Shown one piece after another: positions 1 to 7,789 of a DNA stretch of 32,883 bases. The notes beneath the pieces were generated by a model. It was given only the letters and a program-made list of their open reading frames with translations. It ran no database searches and had not been told where the DNA came from. A program made the translations under genes and the position numbers. The DNA is from CBDUXT01 sp965371245 (GTDB taxonomy: Bacteria > Planctomycetota > Phycisphaerae > UBA1845): contig CBDUXT010000070.1 of the NCBI GenBank assembly GCA_965371245.1, positions 1-32,883 on the forward strand. The letters run 5' to 3'. Within the stretch, counting starts at the first letter, position 1. Each line of letters starts with the position of its first letter.

Positions 1-1
1 T

Positions 2-1477
2 AAGAAAAAACGCCGCTTGAAAAATCCTCATCCACAAGATTTGGTGATATCTCGTGCTAAACTGCTCGGTGTCAACCTTGAAAAAGTGAACCAGGGCGTA
101 AACACGGAACTTCGGACCGCGATCTGGGGCCACGCCGATGACCTGGAGCGCGAAGAAATCGACGTGGAACTGAAGGTGGAAGCGGCCAAGGACGTTTGGG
201 AACAACTCAAGAAACATCTGCCGGTGTTCGCCCTTTTCAAATCCGATCGACCAAGTACGGACCAGGATGCTGAGGCCCAGGATCCGTTGAAGGCAGCAGT
301 GAAGGAGGCCATCAAGGGACAGGAAGCAGCGCTCGATTCGGTCGCGGCGGCCGTTAAGAAGGAGGTTCAGCAGATCGCCGACCGTACGGTTGACAAGATT
401 CGCGAAATGAACCCGGCGCTGGCGAGCCAACTGACACCGCATGTATCCAATAAGAGCTGGGATACGCTGTTTTCAGTGAGTCTCACTGGAGACGACGAAA
501 TCCCGATCAATAAGCGAGGTAGCGGAACCCGTCGGCTGATCCTTCTGAGCTTTTTCAGAGCTAAAGCGGACCAGGAAGCAGAGTCCAGGACTACAGGGGT
601 TATCTACGCCGTGGAGGAGCCGGAAACGAGTCAGCATCCTCGCAACCAAGTCATGCTGGTTGATGCGTTCGGCGATTTGTCGGAAACGCCGGGGTGTCAA
701 GTGTTCCTCACGACTCATACTCCGTTGCTCGCTCGGCGCTTTGACTCGGGCGCGCTCCGGTACATCGACGAAACGAATGGCAAGCCGGCCGTACGGTATG
801 GAAGCGACGAGAGCACGCTGCAAGACATCGTTGCATCCCTCGGCGTCCTTCCCGACCATAGCATCAAAGCCTTCGTCGGCTTGGAAGGACGGAACGACAT
901 CCAATTCTTCAAGCATGTTTCGCGCATCCTTCATGCTGCCGATGCAAGCCTTCCAGACCTCGGTCGCGCCGAGGCCGATGGCCATCTCATGTTCGTCCCG
1001 CTAGGGGGAAGCAGCCTTGACCTTTGGGTCTCCCGCTTGTCGGGCCTCAAGCGTCCTGAGTTCTACGTGGTCGATCGTGATGTCCCTCCGCCAGAGGATG
1101 CGCACTACAAAGCGGAGATTGAGGATTGGAACAAGCGTGATCGGTGCCAGGCTTGGAGCACGAAAAAACGTGAGCTAGAAAACTATATTCATCCCGATGT
1201 CATCCGAGCGGAGTATCCTGCATACGCCGGAACAGGTGGTGATTTTGAGGACGTGCCACTCCTGTTTGCCCAAGCAGTATTTGAGGCCAGCGACAGTCCC
1301 AGGGTGTGGGCCGACATCGGGAGCGACGACAAGAAAAAGAAAATATCGCACGGGAAACACAGGCTGAGCGACGAGTTTGCAGCGAAGCTGACCGCAGCGC
1401 AGGTAGATGAGCGCGATTCAGCGGGCGAGTTCAGGACATGGCTAACAGAAATCGGCTCGCCGTTAGACACCGATTAG
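2..1477 (+). CDS. OLD-like AAA ATPase with C-terminal TOPRIM-like nuclease domain (5' truncated by window edge)
   Basis: The reading frame is open to base 2, so the TTG at 17 is unlikely to be the true start and the Walker A half lies outside the window. Numbering from that TTG, an ABC-type signature region (GSGTRRL, about 168-174), a Walker B stretch (VIYAVEEPE, about 195-203) and a switch-His motif (TTHTP, His234) are visible. Then comes a TOPRIM/DUF4435-like part: Glu290 in LEGRND, Asp353-x-Asp355 in VVDRD, and RELENY at about 385-390. In OLD-family proteins this layout couples ATP hydrolysis to metal-dependent DNA cleavage, and many members are phage-defence or repair nucleases. A long charged helical stretch (about 80-130) fits the SMC-like insertion. 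The base composition is clearly less GC-rich than the following genes, hinting at horizontal acquisition. The family call is fairly sure; a defence role is inference. Confidence 0.75.
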   Translation, partial: KKKRRLKNPHPQDLVISRAKLLGVNLEKVNQGVNTELRTAIWGHADDLEREEIDVELKVEAAKDVWEQLKKHLPVFALFKSDRPSTDQDAEAQDPLKAAVKEAIKGQEAALDSVAAAVKKEVQQIADRTVDKIREMNPALASQLTPHVSNKSWDTLFSVSLTGDDEIPINKRGSGTRRLILLSFFRAKADQEAESRTTGVIYAVEEPETSQHPRNQVMLVDAFGDLSETPGCQVFLTTHTPLLARRFDSGALRYIDETNGKPAVRYGSDESTLQDIVASLGVLPDHSIKAFVGLEGRNDIQFFKHVSRILHAADASLPDLGRAEADGHLMFVPLGGSSLDLWVSRLSGLKRPEFYVVDRDVPPPEDAHYKAEIEDWNKRDRCQAWSTKKRELENYIHPDVIRAEYPAYAGTGGDFEDVPLLFAQAVFEASDSPRVWADIGSDDKKKKISHGKHRLSDEFAAKLTAAQVDERDSAGEFRTWLTEIGSPLDTD

Positions 1478-1493
1478 CTGAGTATGGCGTTCC

Positions 1494-1510
1494 GTCGGGC
1501 GAAGCCCGAC
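1494..1510. other. Perfect 7-bp hairpin downstream of the ATPase gene
   Basis: GTCGGGC (1494-1500) and GCCCGAC (1504-1510) are separated by GAA. It lies 17 bases after the ATPase stop codon. There is no T-run after it on either strand, so it is at best a weak or factor-assisted terminator or an mRNA-end stabiliser. Confidence 0.35.
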
Positions 1511-1615
1511 AAATGTTTGACGGGCGCACAAGTTAGCCGTCACCTGAACCGATCCATCCGTCACACACGGCAGCACTATAGATGTCGAAACGAAAGGCAA
1601 CGAGGAGCACAACTC

Positions 1616-1939
1616 ATGGACAAGTACGATGTATGTGCGGCCGTACTGCTCGACGCGGTGCGCGAAACCGAAGTGGACCTTGAGAAGCATTGTGACATCT
1701 ACTCCGCTGTGGGAAGGAAGGTCGCGACACTTCTTGAGAAGTACGCGACGGTAAACCGCGCGGCCTTCGATTCTGTGGCCACGTCCGAATTCGGGACGCC
1801 CCTGTCAACCGAGTTTGGGTCGTTGATCCAGTCCATGCGAATCACTGTCCGCATCAACGGCGACGGTCGCAACTTGGCTGAGGCAAAAACGCAGCAGCAG
1901 ATTGTCGAGGCGCTGAAAGGCGCGGATGGACCGGACTGA
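1616..1939 (+). CDS. Hypothetical protein, 107 aa
   Basis: The frame is open from 1484, but the ATG at 1616 is preceded by GAGGAG eight bases upstream and is the better start; the upstream extension also crosses the hairpin region. The product (starting MDKYDVCAAV) is acidic and mostly helical in appearance, with no signal peptide, membrane segment or motif I recognise. The segment ITVRING suggests a short strand near residue 75-81. It follows the OLD-like ATPase by 138 bases on the same strand, so it could be an accessory gene of that element or simply a neighbour. I do not recognise the family. Confidence 0.6.
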   Translation: MDKYDVCAAVLLDAVRETEVDLEKHCDIYSAVGRKVATLLEKYATVNRAAFDSVATSEFGTPLSTEFGSLIQSMRITVRINGDGRNLAEAKTQQQIVEALKGADGPD

Positions 1940-2086
1940 GGTGGCCGCGGCCACTCGGGCCGAGGGATCGACCACAAGCGGCTTTCCAGAACGTTCCCCG
2001 CAGCGCAGAATGCACGTCTGTTACGCCGTCTGAACGAGCCTGGGACGACCGGACGGCCGTCCCGCTTCGTTTGTTTGAAAGAGCCC

Positions 2087-2749
2087 ATGATGGAAAACCA
2101 AGTTGCTTGTGACAGAAGCGCCCTTGTCGAGCGGATTGAGCATGAGCGCGTGAGTGCGATCATTCGTACCCAGGATCAGGCTTTGGCGTCCGACGCCATG
2201 GCTGCGGCCGTCGAGGGCGGGTTTCGCATGGTCGAGTTCACGCTGACCACGCCCGGGGCGAATGAACTGATCGCCGCGTTCTGTAAGCACGCAGATCTGC
2301 TCGTCGGGGCGGGAACGGTTATGTCGAGAGCGCAGGCTCGTGAGGCCGTGGCGGCCGGTGCGCGCTTTCTGGTCTCTCCGATCGCGGATGCCGACGTCAT
2401 CGGTGAGGCGGCCTCGCTGGGCGTTCCGATCATCCCCGGGGCGTACACCCCAACCGAGATGGAAAACGCCCATCGGTTGGGTGCGGATTTCGTGAAGGTG
2501 TTCCCCGCCCCCGCGGGTGGCGTGGACTTTATCAAGGCCGTTCGCGGTCCGTTGCCGCACCTGAAACTCTTCCCCACCGCCGGCGTGACGCCGGACAACT
2601 TCACCACCTACCTCGATGCCGGCTGCGCGGGCATGGGCTTCGTGCGTTCGCTCTTCGTGCCGTGCGAGCTGGCCACGCGATCGCTCGAGGCCGTTCGAGA
2701 TCGGGCCGCGAAGATTATCGCTCGTCTATCCGCCTGGCGCGCCGAGTAG
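2087..2749 (+). CDS. eda: 2-dehydro-3-deoxyphosphogluconate (KDPG/KHG) aldolase
   Basis: This 220-aa class I aldolase cleaves KDPG to pyruvate and glyceraldehyde 3-phosphate (Entner-Doudoroff or uronate catabolism) in the cytoplasm. Family landmarks are all present: Glu50 in VEFTLTT, the GAGTV turn, the PIIPGAYTPTE segment, the Schiff-base lysine in DFVKVFPA (Lys137 from this start), and the phosphate-binding region PTAGVTPDN. Length matches the family. Candidate starts are TTG 2075, ATG 2087 and ATG 2090; the GAAAGAG upstream supports 2087 or 2090. No kinase or dehydratase of the pathway sits next to it, so it appears to be a stand-alone gene here. Its 3' end overlaps by 24 bases the end of the convergent degenerate reading frame on the minus strand. 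Confidence 0.93.
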   Translation: MMENQVACDRSALVERIEHERVSAIIRTQDQALASDAMAAAVEGGFRMVEFTLTTPGANELIAAFCKHADLLVGAGTVMSRAQAREAVAAGARFLVSPIADADVIGEAASLGVPIIPGAYTPTEMENAHRLGADFVKVFPAPAGGVDFIKAVRGPLPHLKLFPTAGVTPDNFTTYLDAGCAGMGFVRSLFVPCELATRSLEAVRDRAAKIIARLSAWRAE

Positions 2750-3328
2750 AGGCCATCGCGTCGCGAGCCACCACCACATCCTAGCCCGATAATCCGAATC
2801 CGACTTACCAACCGCGAAGTGTCGATGCAGTCGCGCCCGGCGCGCGCTGCTGCGAGCCGCCGGGCGTCTGGATTGTATGCTTGACTCTGATTGTGGAACC
2901 TTTTCTCTTGGCACTTTGCTTCGGGCGCAGTCCAGGGCGACCTGATCGCCGTGGCATGTGGTCCTCGGGCGTTGGCAAAGGGGAGAAACGTCGGGGACGC
3001 CGCGCGGGCTCCTGATGAGCGAGTAGAGCGGGTAGGCGCCGAAGAGGAGGACCGGAGCCCAAAGCGGGATTGAAAGTCGTCGGCGTCGTGGCATGGGCAG
3101 CGTACTTCGCCGCATGTGTACCCAAAGTTGACTGGGGATGTCTTCCACCATCTCGGCACGTCCATTCCGGATGGACAGGATGGCCTCGCGTCCCGTGGGA
3201 ACGATGGACCAATATCCAGTGTACTGGGATATGTCCAAAAGTGTCCAGTGAACTACGCTGACAACCCACAGACACGCCGACGCAACCGTGGCTAGCGTGA
3301 GAACGGTGATGATGGCCTTGCGGATCAC
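2726..3328 (-). CDS. Degenerate tandem paralogue of the zinc-ribbon membrane protein, ribbon lost
   Basis: It begins with a GTG that overlaps the TGA of the upstream gene (GTGA, 3325-3328), so translation is probably coupled. The N-terminus (VIRKAIITVLTLATVAS) and a second membrane segment (PLWAPVLLFGAYPLYSLIR) are nearly identical to the preceding gene, and a 65-base DNA segment (3011-3075) repeats 3451-3515 at an exact 440-base offset. After that homology ends, at about 3013, the frame runs on with Arg/Ser/Pro-rich sequence, no CxxC pairs, and overlaps the end of the aldolase gene. None of the three minus-strand frames restores a zinc ribbon. This is best read as a duplicated copy with an eroded 3' end; whether the product is made or stable cannot be told. 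Confidence 0.5.
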   Translation of the reverse strand: MIRKAIITVLTLATVASACLWVVSVVHWTLLDISQYTGYWSIVPTGREAILSIRNGRAEMVEDIPSQLWVHMRRSTLPMPRRRRLSIPLWAPVLLFGAYPLYSLIRSPRGVPDVSPLCQRPRTTCHGDQVALDCARSKVPREKVPQSESSIQSRRPAARSSARRARLHRHFAVGKSDSDYRARMWWWLATRWPLLGAPGG

Positions 3329-3897
3329 GGTTCTTCGATCCTTACACCACACTCGGAGCACTTCCCCGATTCGTTGCCCGTTAGGTCGTAGCCGCAATCG
3401 ACGCAAAGGCCTTGCTCACGGCGTCGATGGCGACGACGGCGTGCCCTGAACCGGATGAGCGAGTAGAGCGGGTAGGCGCCGAAGAGCAGGACCGGAGCCC
3501 AGAGTTGGATTGAAACTTGGCGGTGTCGCACTTCGACGTTACCGGTTTTGACAGGCCCTCCGGGAGGCGAAGGCCAGTAGCTCATTTCGCTGGAAGGGAC
3601 GGGCGCGGTCAGGACGGGCACATCGTGCCAATAGAAACCCAAGAACTCGGTGGCAGTAGAATGATGCATGACGACGCGCCATCCGGCTATCTCATCGACC
3701 TCCCACTCAGTGTACGCATCGCCGACGCGGAGCTCTTCCAGGAAATGTGCATGTCCATTCCAGACGGCAACAACGGTCCAATGCCCGATGTGCTGAGAGA
3801 GGTTCCAGGTCGGCCGGAGAGTCACGCTGACAGCCCACAGCACCACCGACGCAACCGTCGCGAGCGTGAGCACGGCGATGATTGCCTTGCGGATCAT
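3325..3897 (-). CDS. Two-TM membrane protein with C-terminal CGYDLTG-type zinc ribbon
   Basis: The 190-aa product starts at ATG 3897; the frame continues upstream through the repeat element, which argues against a longer protein. It has an N-terminal membrane segment (about 4-25), a loop of about 100 residues rich in Trp/His/Val, a second membrane segment (about 129-149), a basic stretch (RFRARRRRHRRR) and a four-Cys zinc ribbon (Cys165, 168, 180, 183; CVDCGYDLTG). By the positive-inside rule the ribbon faces the cytoplasm. Small membrane proteins of this design are typical of Planctomycetes; their function is unknown. The next gene downstream is its damaged copy, starting inside this stop codon. 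Confidence 0.75.
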   Translation of the reverse strand: MIRKAIIAVLTLATVASVVLWAVSVTLRPTWNLSQHIGHWTVVAVWNGHAHFLEELRVGDAYTEWEVDEIAGWRVVMHHSTATEFLGFYWHDVPVLTAPVPSSEMSYWPSPPGGPVKTGNVEVRHRQVSIQLWAPVLLFGAYPLYSLIRFRARRRRHRRREQGLCVDCGYDLTGNESGKCSECGVRIEEP

Positions 3898-3980
3898 CGC
3901 TACATTGTACCCATGGGGCGAACCAGAATCACGCATCCACCGTCTCCACGATCCGGGCGATCCCTGCCCGCTGATCCGTC

Positions 3981-4115
3981 TGGTGGCATGCCCAAGCCGG
4001 AGGCGCGGGCATGCGTCGGCCCACGATTCACATGGCCGCGCTGCGCTTGGCCATGCCACCCGACGACCGGAGCCGCGCAACGTCGATCCACCTTTCTGGA
4101 AACGGCACTAGTTCC
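3981..4115 (-). repeat. Dispersed palindrome-bounded repeat, copy A, with about 55-bp shared flank
   Basis: The core runs from GGTGGCATG (3982-3990) to CATGCCACC (4052-4060), a perfect 9-bp terminal inverted repeat about 80 bases apart. Base for base it closely matches copy B at 10600-10735, including a shared tail to about 4115 ending in GGCACTAG, and matches copy C on the opposite strand. It occupies most of the gap 3898-4345 together with the terminator at 4127-4164 and an 8-bp inverted repeat GTTCCGAG/CTCGGAAC (4189-4196/4211-4218). I see no gene in this gap. Confidence 0.8.
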
Positions 4116-4126
4116 CACCCGTCCGC

Positions 4127-4164
4127 GCAAAAGAGAAGCCCGCGGGGTGGGGTCCGCGGGCTTC
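4127..4164 (-). terminator. Intrinsic terminator of the ECF sigma/partner operon
   Basis: A perfect 11-bp stem, GAAGCCCGCGG (4135-4145) with CCGCGGGCTTC (4154-4164), has an 8-base loop. Read on the minus strand the stem is followed by TCTTTTGCG. It sits about 180 bases past the stop codon of the minus-strand gene ending at 4346 and has the orientation needed to end that transcript. Confidence 0.75.
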
Positions 4165-4345
4165 CCCTGGAGGAAGGCTCGGTCTTGGGTTCCGAGCGGT
4201 TAGAACGACTCTCGGAACGGTGTTGTCTTCTCCGATCGGCGATCGTCGGGGAGTGCCAGTCCCACGTCGGTCCTGCCGCGGACATCCGCTTCCTTACGGG
4301 CGCGGCTCTGATTGGCCAAGACTGTCAGTCAGTCGTGACTGAGCT

Positions 4346-5449
4346 TTAGCCTCCGAGATTCTCGATCAGCGACTTGAGCGCCGACAGATCGACGACCCGT
4401 GTGTTCGGTCCGCTGACGCGTTCCGCGTCGAGCAGGTTCTCGTCGATCTCGCCGTCGCTGAGTTCGATGGAGATCGAGCCCTTGCTTTCGCCGAAGTTCG
4501 AGATCTCGAACCGCCGCACGAGTTCCGCTTCGGGGTCGTACTCGATCTCCAGCGTGCTGCCGACGAGCATCTTCGCCTCGTCGCCCTTGATGTCGATGTC
4601 GATGTCGTCCAGATCGATCTCGTCGGCCTCGTCGTCTTTCCCCTGGCTCTTCAGCTCCGCCTTCATGGCCTGTGCGGCCATCCGGGCGAACTCAGTCAGC
4701 GAATCGGAATCGTCAATGGGGAGCGTCAAGACGATGGTACCGTCGCGCCGTTCCGTGACCGTGGCACGGGTGTCTGACTGGTTTCGTACGATGTCGGTGA
4801 AGGTCTCGAGCATCTTATGGGCCGAGCTGAGTTCTTTGATGGCATCTGCGAAATCCAGATCGAGCCCTGGAAGGTCGATGTCCTCGGGAAGTTTCAAGAG
4901 CGTTTCGGTCCCCGGGGGCAACAGCAGGTTGATAATCGGCTGGACGTCCTCGTCTGGAACCACCAGCTTGCGAATCAGGATCCAGCCGCCGTCCTGCGAG
5001 ATACCGAAGGAGGCGTCGATCTCGATGAGCCCCATTTCGTCCGCGTCCACGACGGCGCTGATGTCACCGGCGATGCCCTCCTTGGCGAGCTGAATGTGGC
5101 CGCTGACCGAGGCTTTTTCGACCGTGATGTCCTTGATCGTCAGCTCAAGCAACTTGGGCGCGGCGATCTGCTCCCGAAGCCTTGCGAGGATCGTCGCGGC
5201 CTGAACCGTCGGACCACCGTTGGTGGGGAAGAGCAGGCCGAAGGCGAGCGCAATGGATGCTGCCAGAGCCATCGTCGAGAGCCAGACCGGGCGCCGGAAC
5301 ATCGCGGCGCGTGGTGTGGCGGCTGCGCCGATGGCCGCGGTGCAATGCGACCGAAGGGTGCGCGACGGGCCGGCGGGAGTCGACAAACGTCCACCGAGGG
5401 TCCGCAGGTTTTCGTGAAACACTTGGTCGGGATCGTTTGGCAAAGTCAT
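4346..5449 (-). CDS. Membrane-anchored ECF-partner protein (possible anti-sigma factor), unknown outer domain
   Basis: This 367-aa protein starts three bases after the stop of the ECF sigma gene, so the two are surely co-transcribed and probably translationally coupled. The N-terminal 50 residues are presumably cytoplasmic (VFHENLRTLGGRL), followed by one membrane helix (about 53-74) and an acidic, repeat-poor outer region of about 290 residues rich in Asp/Glu/Ile. A run of alternating Asp and Ile or Leu (EIDLDDIDIDIK) and DIDLPGLDLDF are striking. No zinc-binding HxxxCxxC motif is present, so it is not the common zf-HC2 type. Position and topology suggest a regulator of the sigma factor or a sensor; the outer region might bind a lipid or metal, but I do not recognise it. 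Confidence 0.7.
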   Translation of the reverse strand: MTLPNDPDQVFHENLRTLGGRLSTPAGPSRTLRSHCTAAIGAAATPRAAMFRRPVWLSTMALAASIALAFGLLFPTNGGPTVQAATILARLREQIAAPKLLELTIKDITVEKASVSGHIQLAKEGIAGDISAVVDADEMGLIEIDASFGISQDGGWILIRKLVVPDEDVQPIINLLLPPGTETLLKLPEDIDLPGLDLDFADAIKELSSAHKMLETFTDIVRNQSDTRATVTERRDGTIVLTLPIDDSDSLTEFARMAAQAMKAELKSQGKDDEADEIDLDDIDIDIKGDEAKMLVGSTLEIEYDPEAELVRRFEISNFGESKGSISIELSDGEIDENLLDAERVSGPNTRVVDLSALKSLIENLGG

Positions 5450-5452
5450 CTC

Positions 5453-6043
5453 TTATGTCCTTTCGATATTCCGGAGGATCGCCCGAAGGCGATGCCTGAC
5501 TCGATAGAGTCTCGTTTCCACGCTCTTGGCCGACTGCGCCGTCTCCTGCGCGATGTCCGCCTGTGAGCGACCTTGAAAGTAAAACGCGAAGATCAGCCGC
5601 TGCTCTTCCGCCGGCAGCGACGTCACCGCCAGCATCAGTTGCCCGGCCGCTTCGTCACGGATCATTCCGTCGGCCGGAAGCGGGTGCGATTCCATGTCCG
5701 CCACGAGCTGACCGGCCAGCACGGCGTTCTCCAAGGGGACCTGCCCCTGCGTTCGCTTGCGTTGTCGCCAGTGGCGACGCAGCAGATTCCGCGCGATACC
5801 TCGGAGCCAGGCTTCGCACTCGTTGTCGTCGTCGGGCAGCCGTCGTCCCCGAGCGGCCTCGTGGCATGTCTGCTGCAGCAGATCGTCGGCAAGGTGGCTG
5901 TCACCGCCAACCCGAACGAGGATGTAGCGGTAGAGCGCGTCTCCGCCCTTCAGAAAGATTCGGCGCAAACGATTGTGCGGCTCGTTCGTTTCGTCGTATG
6001 AAACGATCGACTCGATGGCGATGACTTGGTTGGCCAATTCCAC
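5453..6043 (-). CDS. ECF-family RNA polymerase sigma factor
   Basis: The 196-aa product has sigma region 2 (about 30-95, with YRYILVRVGGDSHLADDLLQQ and the AWLRGIARNLLRRHWR stretch) and sigma region 4 (about 130-190, LPAEEQRLIFAFYF followed by the helix-turn-helix QADIAQETAQSAKSVETRL). Regions 1.2 and 3 are absent, as in all ECF factors. It would direct RNA polymerase to a small regulon, released by a signal acting on the membrane partner encoded just downstream. The start is GTG 6043, with GGAG eight bases upstream. The proteins Planctomycetes use as ECF partners are diverse, so the subgroup is not assigned. Confidence 0.9.
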   Translation of the reverse strand: MELANQVIAIESIVSYDETNEPHNRLRRIFLKGGDALYRYILVRVGGDSHLADDLLQQTCHEAARGRRLPDDDNECEAWLRGIARNLLRRHWRQRKRTQGQVPLENAVLAGQLVADMESHPLPADGMIRDEAAGQLMLAVTSLPAEEQRLIFAFYFQGRSQADIAQETAQSAKSVETRLYRVRHRLRAILRNIERT

Positions 6044-6211
6044 GTGGCTGTCTCCGCGTTCCTTTGCACCGCATCCGGCTTGGGCAAACCCGGCACCGCC
6101 GGTCGCCTTTCTCTTCGTAGTATGCCACGGACATCCCCAAACCCTCGCATCGATCGACGGGTTCTTACATCCGGCCGTGAATCCACGGGTGTGCCATTGT
6201 CTTGCGGATCA

Positions 6212-6297
6212 GGGTGGCATGGCCACGCTTTTGTGGCCATGTGCTTACCGGTCCGCCAGAGCATGCCCACGCAAGCGTGAGCACGAGCATGGCGCCA
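6212..6297 (+). repeat. Dispersed palindrome-bounded repeat, copy D
   Basis: It begins with GGGTGGCATG, contains a perfect hairpin ATGGCCAC (6219-6226)/GTGGCCAT (6233-6240) and a second small one, CACGC-AA-GCGTG (6268-6279), and ends near CATGGCGCC. Upstream of it the words GGATCAGGGTGGCATG resemble the same position of copy E. The whole gap 6044-6456 holds this element and otherwise nothing I can identify beyond the sigma gene's leader. Confidence 0.7.
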
Positions 6298-6456
6298 ATC
6301 CATTCGTCTCCGGCACCAAGATCCCCGCAGATTGTCTGGATTCGTCGCGAATCTTCGGGGCTGGGTCGCGAATACGCCTCCGGCGAGCGGACACACCGGA
6401 TCCTTAACATGGCTTTGTGTCAACGCGGTGACCGCGCGCCGAGGCAGCGAGCACCC

Positions 6457-7317
6457 ATGATCGTTGAAGACTGTGTACGCCGAGAAACGTCCACCAGAGC
6501 GGCTGCGGCCGGGGTTTCGACTCCGCCGGTGGCGTGTGTCGAACTCGACCGATTCTGCACGGGCTGCGGTTACAACCTGCGAACTTTGCCGGTTCATACC
6601 CACCCGGCCACCGAAATCCTTGTCATCCGCTGCACCGAGTGCGGCAAGTTTCAGCCGGCCAACGACGCCACAAGCGTGGCAAGGCCATGGCTGAATCGTT
6701 TGTCAGGCATTGGCCTTGGTGTCTGGATGCTCCTTCTGGCCGTCGTGTTCATTCAGCTCAACGTCCTGCAGGGCGTCGTCAGCTTTGGGACGCTCCAGGA
6801 ACTGACGACGTGGCGTGCCGTCGATGGATCGGACGGAAACAATCCGAGAACGATCACCGTCAATGGCACGACGATCACCTACACGGGAAACATACGCATC
6901 CGCGGAAACAAGACCTATCTTCCGGCCCCGCGCAAACCGCAGCCGGACGACAACCTGTTCATGACCTTGATGATTGGCAGCTCGTTCCTGCTGGCGTTTG
7001 TGGCCGGCACCGGCGCCGTCGTCGTCTTCCCGCATTGGCCAAAGGTTGCGTATGCCGCCGTGGGGCTGACCCTTCCCGTTGTCATCGGTGGCATCATCAC
7101 CTATGCCTGGAGCCACGAAGCGCCGCTTCTGGTTGGGTGGGGGTTGCGCTACACGGCTCTTCACGCCGGCGTTCAGATGCTCGGAGGAATGACGGCCGTA
7201 CTGGTCGGACGCCCCGTGTCGCGACTGGTCGTGCGTATGTTCCTGCCGCCGGGCGTTCGCCCCCGGCTTGCGTATCTGTGGCACGCGGACGGCAAGCCCT
7301 ACCCACGTCCCGTGTAA
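6457..7317 (+). CDS. Zinc-ribbon membrane protein with about four TM helices
   Basis: The frame is open from 6202, but that part is the repeat element; ATG 6457 (MIVEDCVRRE) is the likely start and ATG 6409 is an alternative. The 286-aa product carries a zinc ribbon at the N-terminus (Cys34, 37, 59, 62; CTGCGYNLR ... CTECG), then a membrane helix (about 83-102), a polar loop of about 60 residues with Thr/Asn-rich strands (TITVNGTTITYTGN), and three further helices toward the C-terminus. The arrangement is reversed compared with the protein at 3325-3897, where the ribbon is C-terminal. Function is unknown; such proteins are frequent in planctomycete genomes. No partner gene is in an obvious operon with it. 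Confidence 0.75.
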   Translation: MIVEDCVRRETSTRAAAAGVSTPPVACVELDRFCTGCGYNLRTLPVHTHPATEILVIRCTECGKFQPANDATSVARPWLNRLSGIGLGVWMLLLAVVFIQLNVLQGVVSFGTLQELTTWRAVDGSDGNNPRTITVNGTTITYTGNIRIRGNKTYLPAPRKPQPDDNLFMTLMIGSSFLLAFVAGTGAVVVFPHWPKVAYAAVGLTLPVVIGGIITYAWSHEAPLLVGWGLRYTALHAGVQMLGGMTAVLVGRPVSRLVVRMFLPPGVRPRLAYLWHADGKPYPRPV

Positions 7318-7369
7318 CGCAGTGGCGTTCGCGTTCTGTTGGCCGGGCTCGTCTTACTCATCACAGAGG

Positions 7370-7480
7370 TTCCTGGTGCCGCTCCCCAAAGATGGCTCGA
7401 CTCTTGGCGGCTGCGCTCGTTGTGTGACATGGCCAAGCGCATCGCGGCTGTGTGCTGGGTGAGCCGACGCATCATGCCTT
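7370..7480 (+). repeat. Dispersed repeat, copy C (partial core plus shared flank)
   Basis: Read on the minus strand from 7480 to 7370, it matches the right half and tail of copies A and B without gaps over about 100 bases, including ATGCGTCGG, CTTGGCCATG and the tail up to about GGCACCAGGAAC. The left terminal arm is missing. The gap 7318-7789 contains this copy, a candidate promoter, and a leader of about 280 bases; a 60-codon frame at 7492-7674 has no ribosome site and is not called. Confidence 0.7.
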
Positions 7481-7508
7481 GACGAAGTCGCGTGCGATTG
7501 GGTATCAT
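7479..7508 (+). promoter_or_regulatory. Candidate sigma-70 promoter for the S9 peptidase gene
   Basis: TTGACG (7479-7484, five of six consensus) and TATCAT (7503-7508, five of six) are separated by 18 bases. It starts exactly where repeat copy C ends. Transcription from here would give a leader of roughly 275 bases before the ATG at 7790. Confidence 0.45.
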
Positions 7509-7762
7509 GGCGCGCATTCGAGTCCGGTGCATCCTCGTTGTAAGCGGCGTCCACGGGCTTGAAGAGGGGTTAGAGGCGTGGTGCGAAGTAGTTCCGGCCG
7601 GCAACACAGACCCGGCTCGCAGACCCGACGCGCCTCCCAGCCCGCTACGCATGTTTCGCACGAAGCCCGTGTAAGATGTCCGTCGCTGATCGAGCGAGGG
7701 GAAACACAACGTCGCCTCGGCTGAGGGGGGTGCCTTCTCATTCCCTCCCGGCGACGGCAATT

Positions 7763-7777
7763 CCCGTTTGAAACGGG
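7763..7777 (+). promoter_or_regulatory. 15-bp palindrome abutting the ribosome binding site
   Basis: CCCGTTTGAAACGGG is a perfect palindrome around a central G. It ends one base before the GAAGGAG ribosome binding site of the S9 peptidase gene. It could be an operator or form a small hairpin that influences initiation. Confidence 0.35.
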
Positions 7778-7789
7778 GAAGGAGCAACC

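Noticed and set aside
17..19. TTG 17 as the genuine start of the ATPase gene
   Set aside because: The frame is open to the window edge and the Walker A part of the protein is missing, so the start lies outside.
4374..5093. Ser-rich frames antisense to the ECF partner gene
   Set aside because: Consequence of GAT/GAC-rich coding on the minus strand.
7492..7674. 60-codon plus-strand frame in the peptidase leader
   Set aside because: No ribosome site and no recognisable sequence; the leader explanation is simpler.
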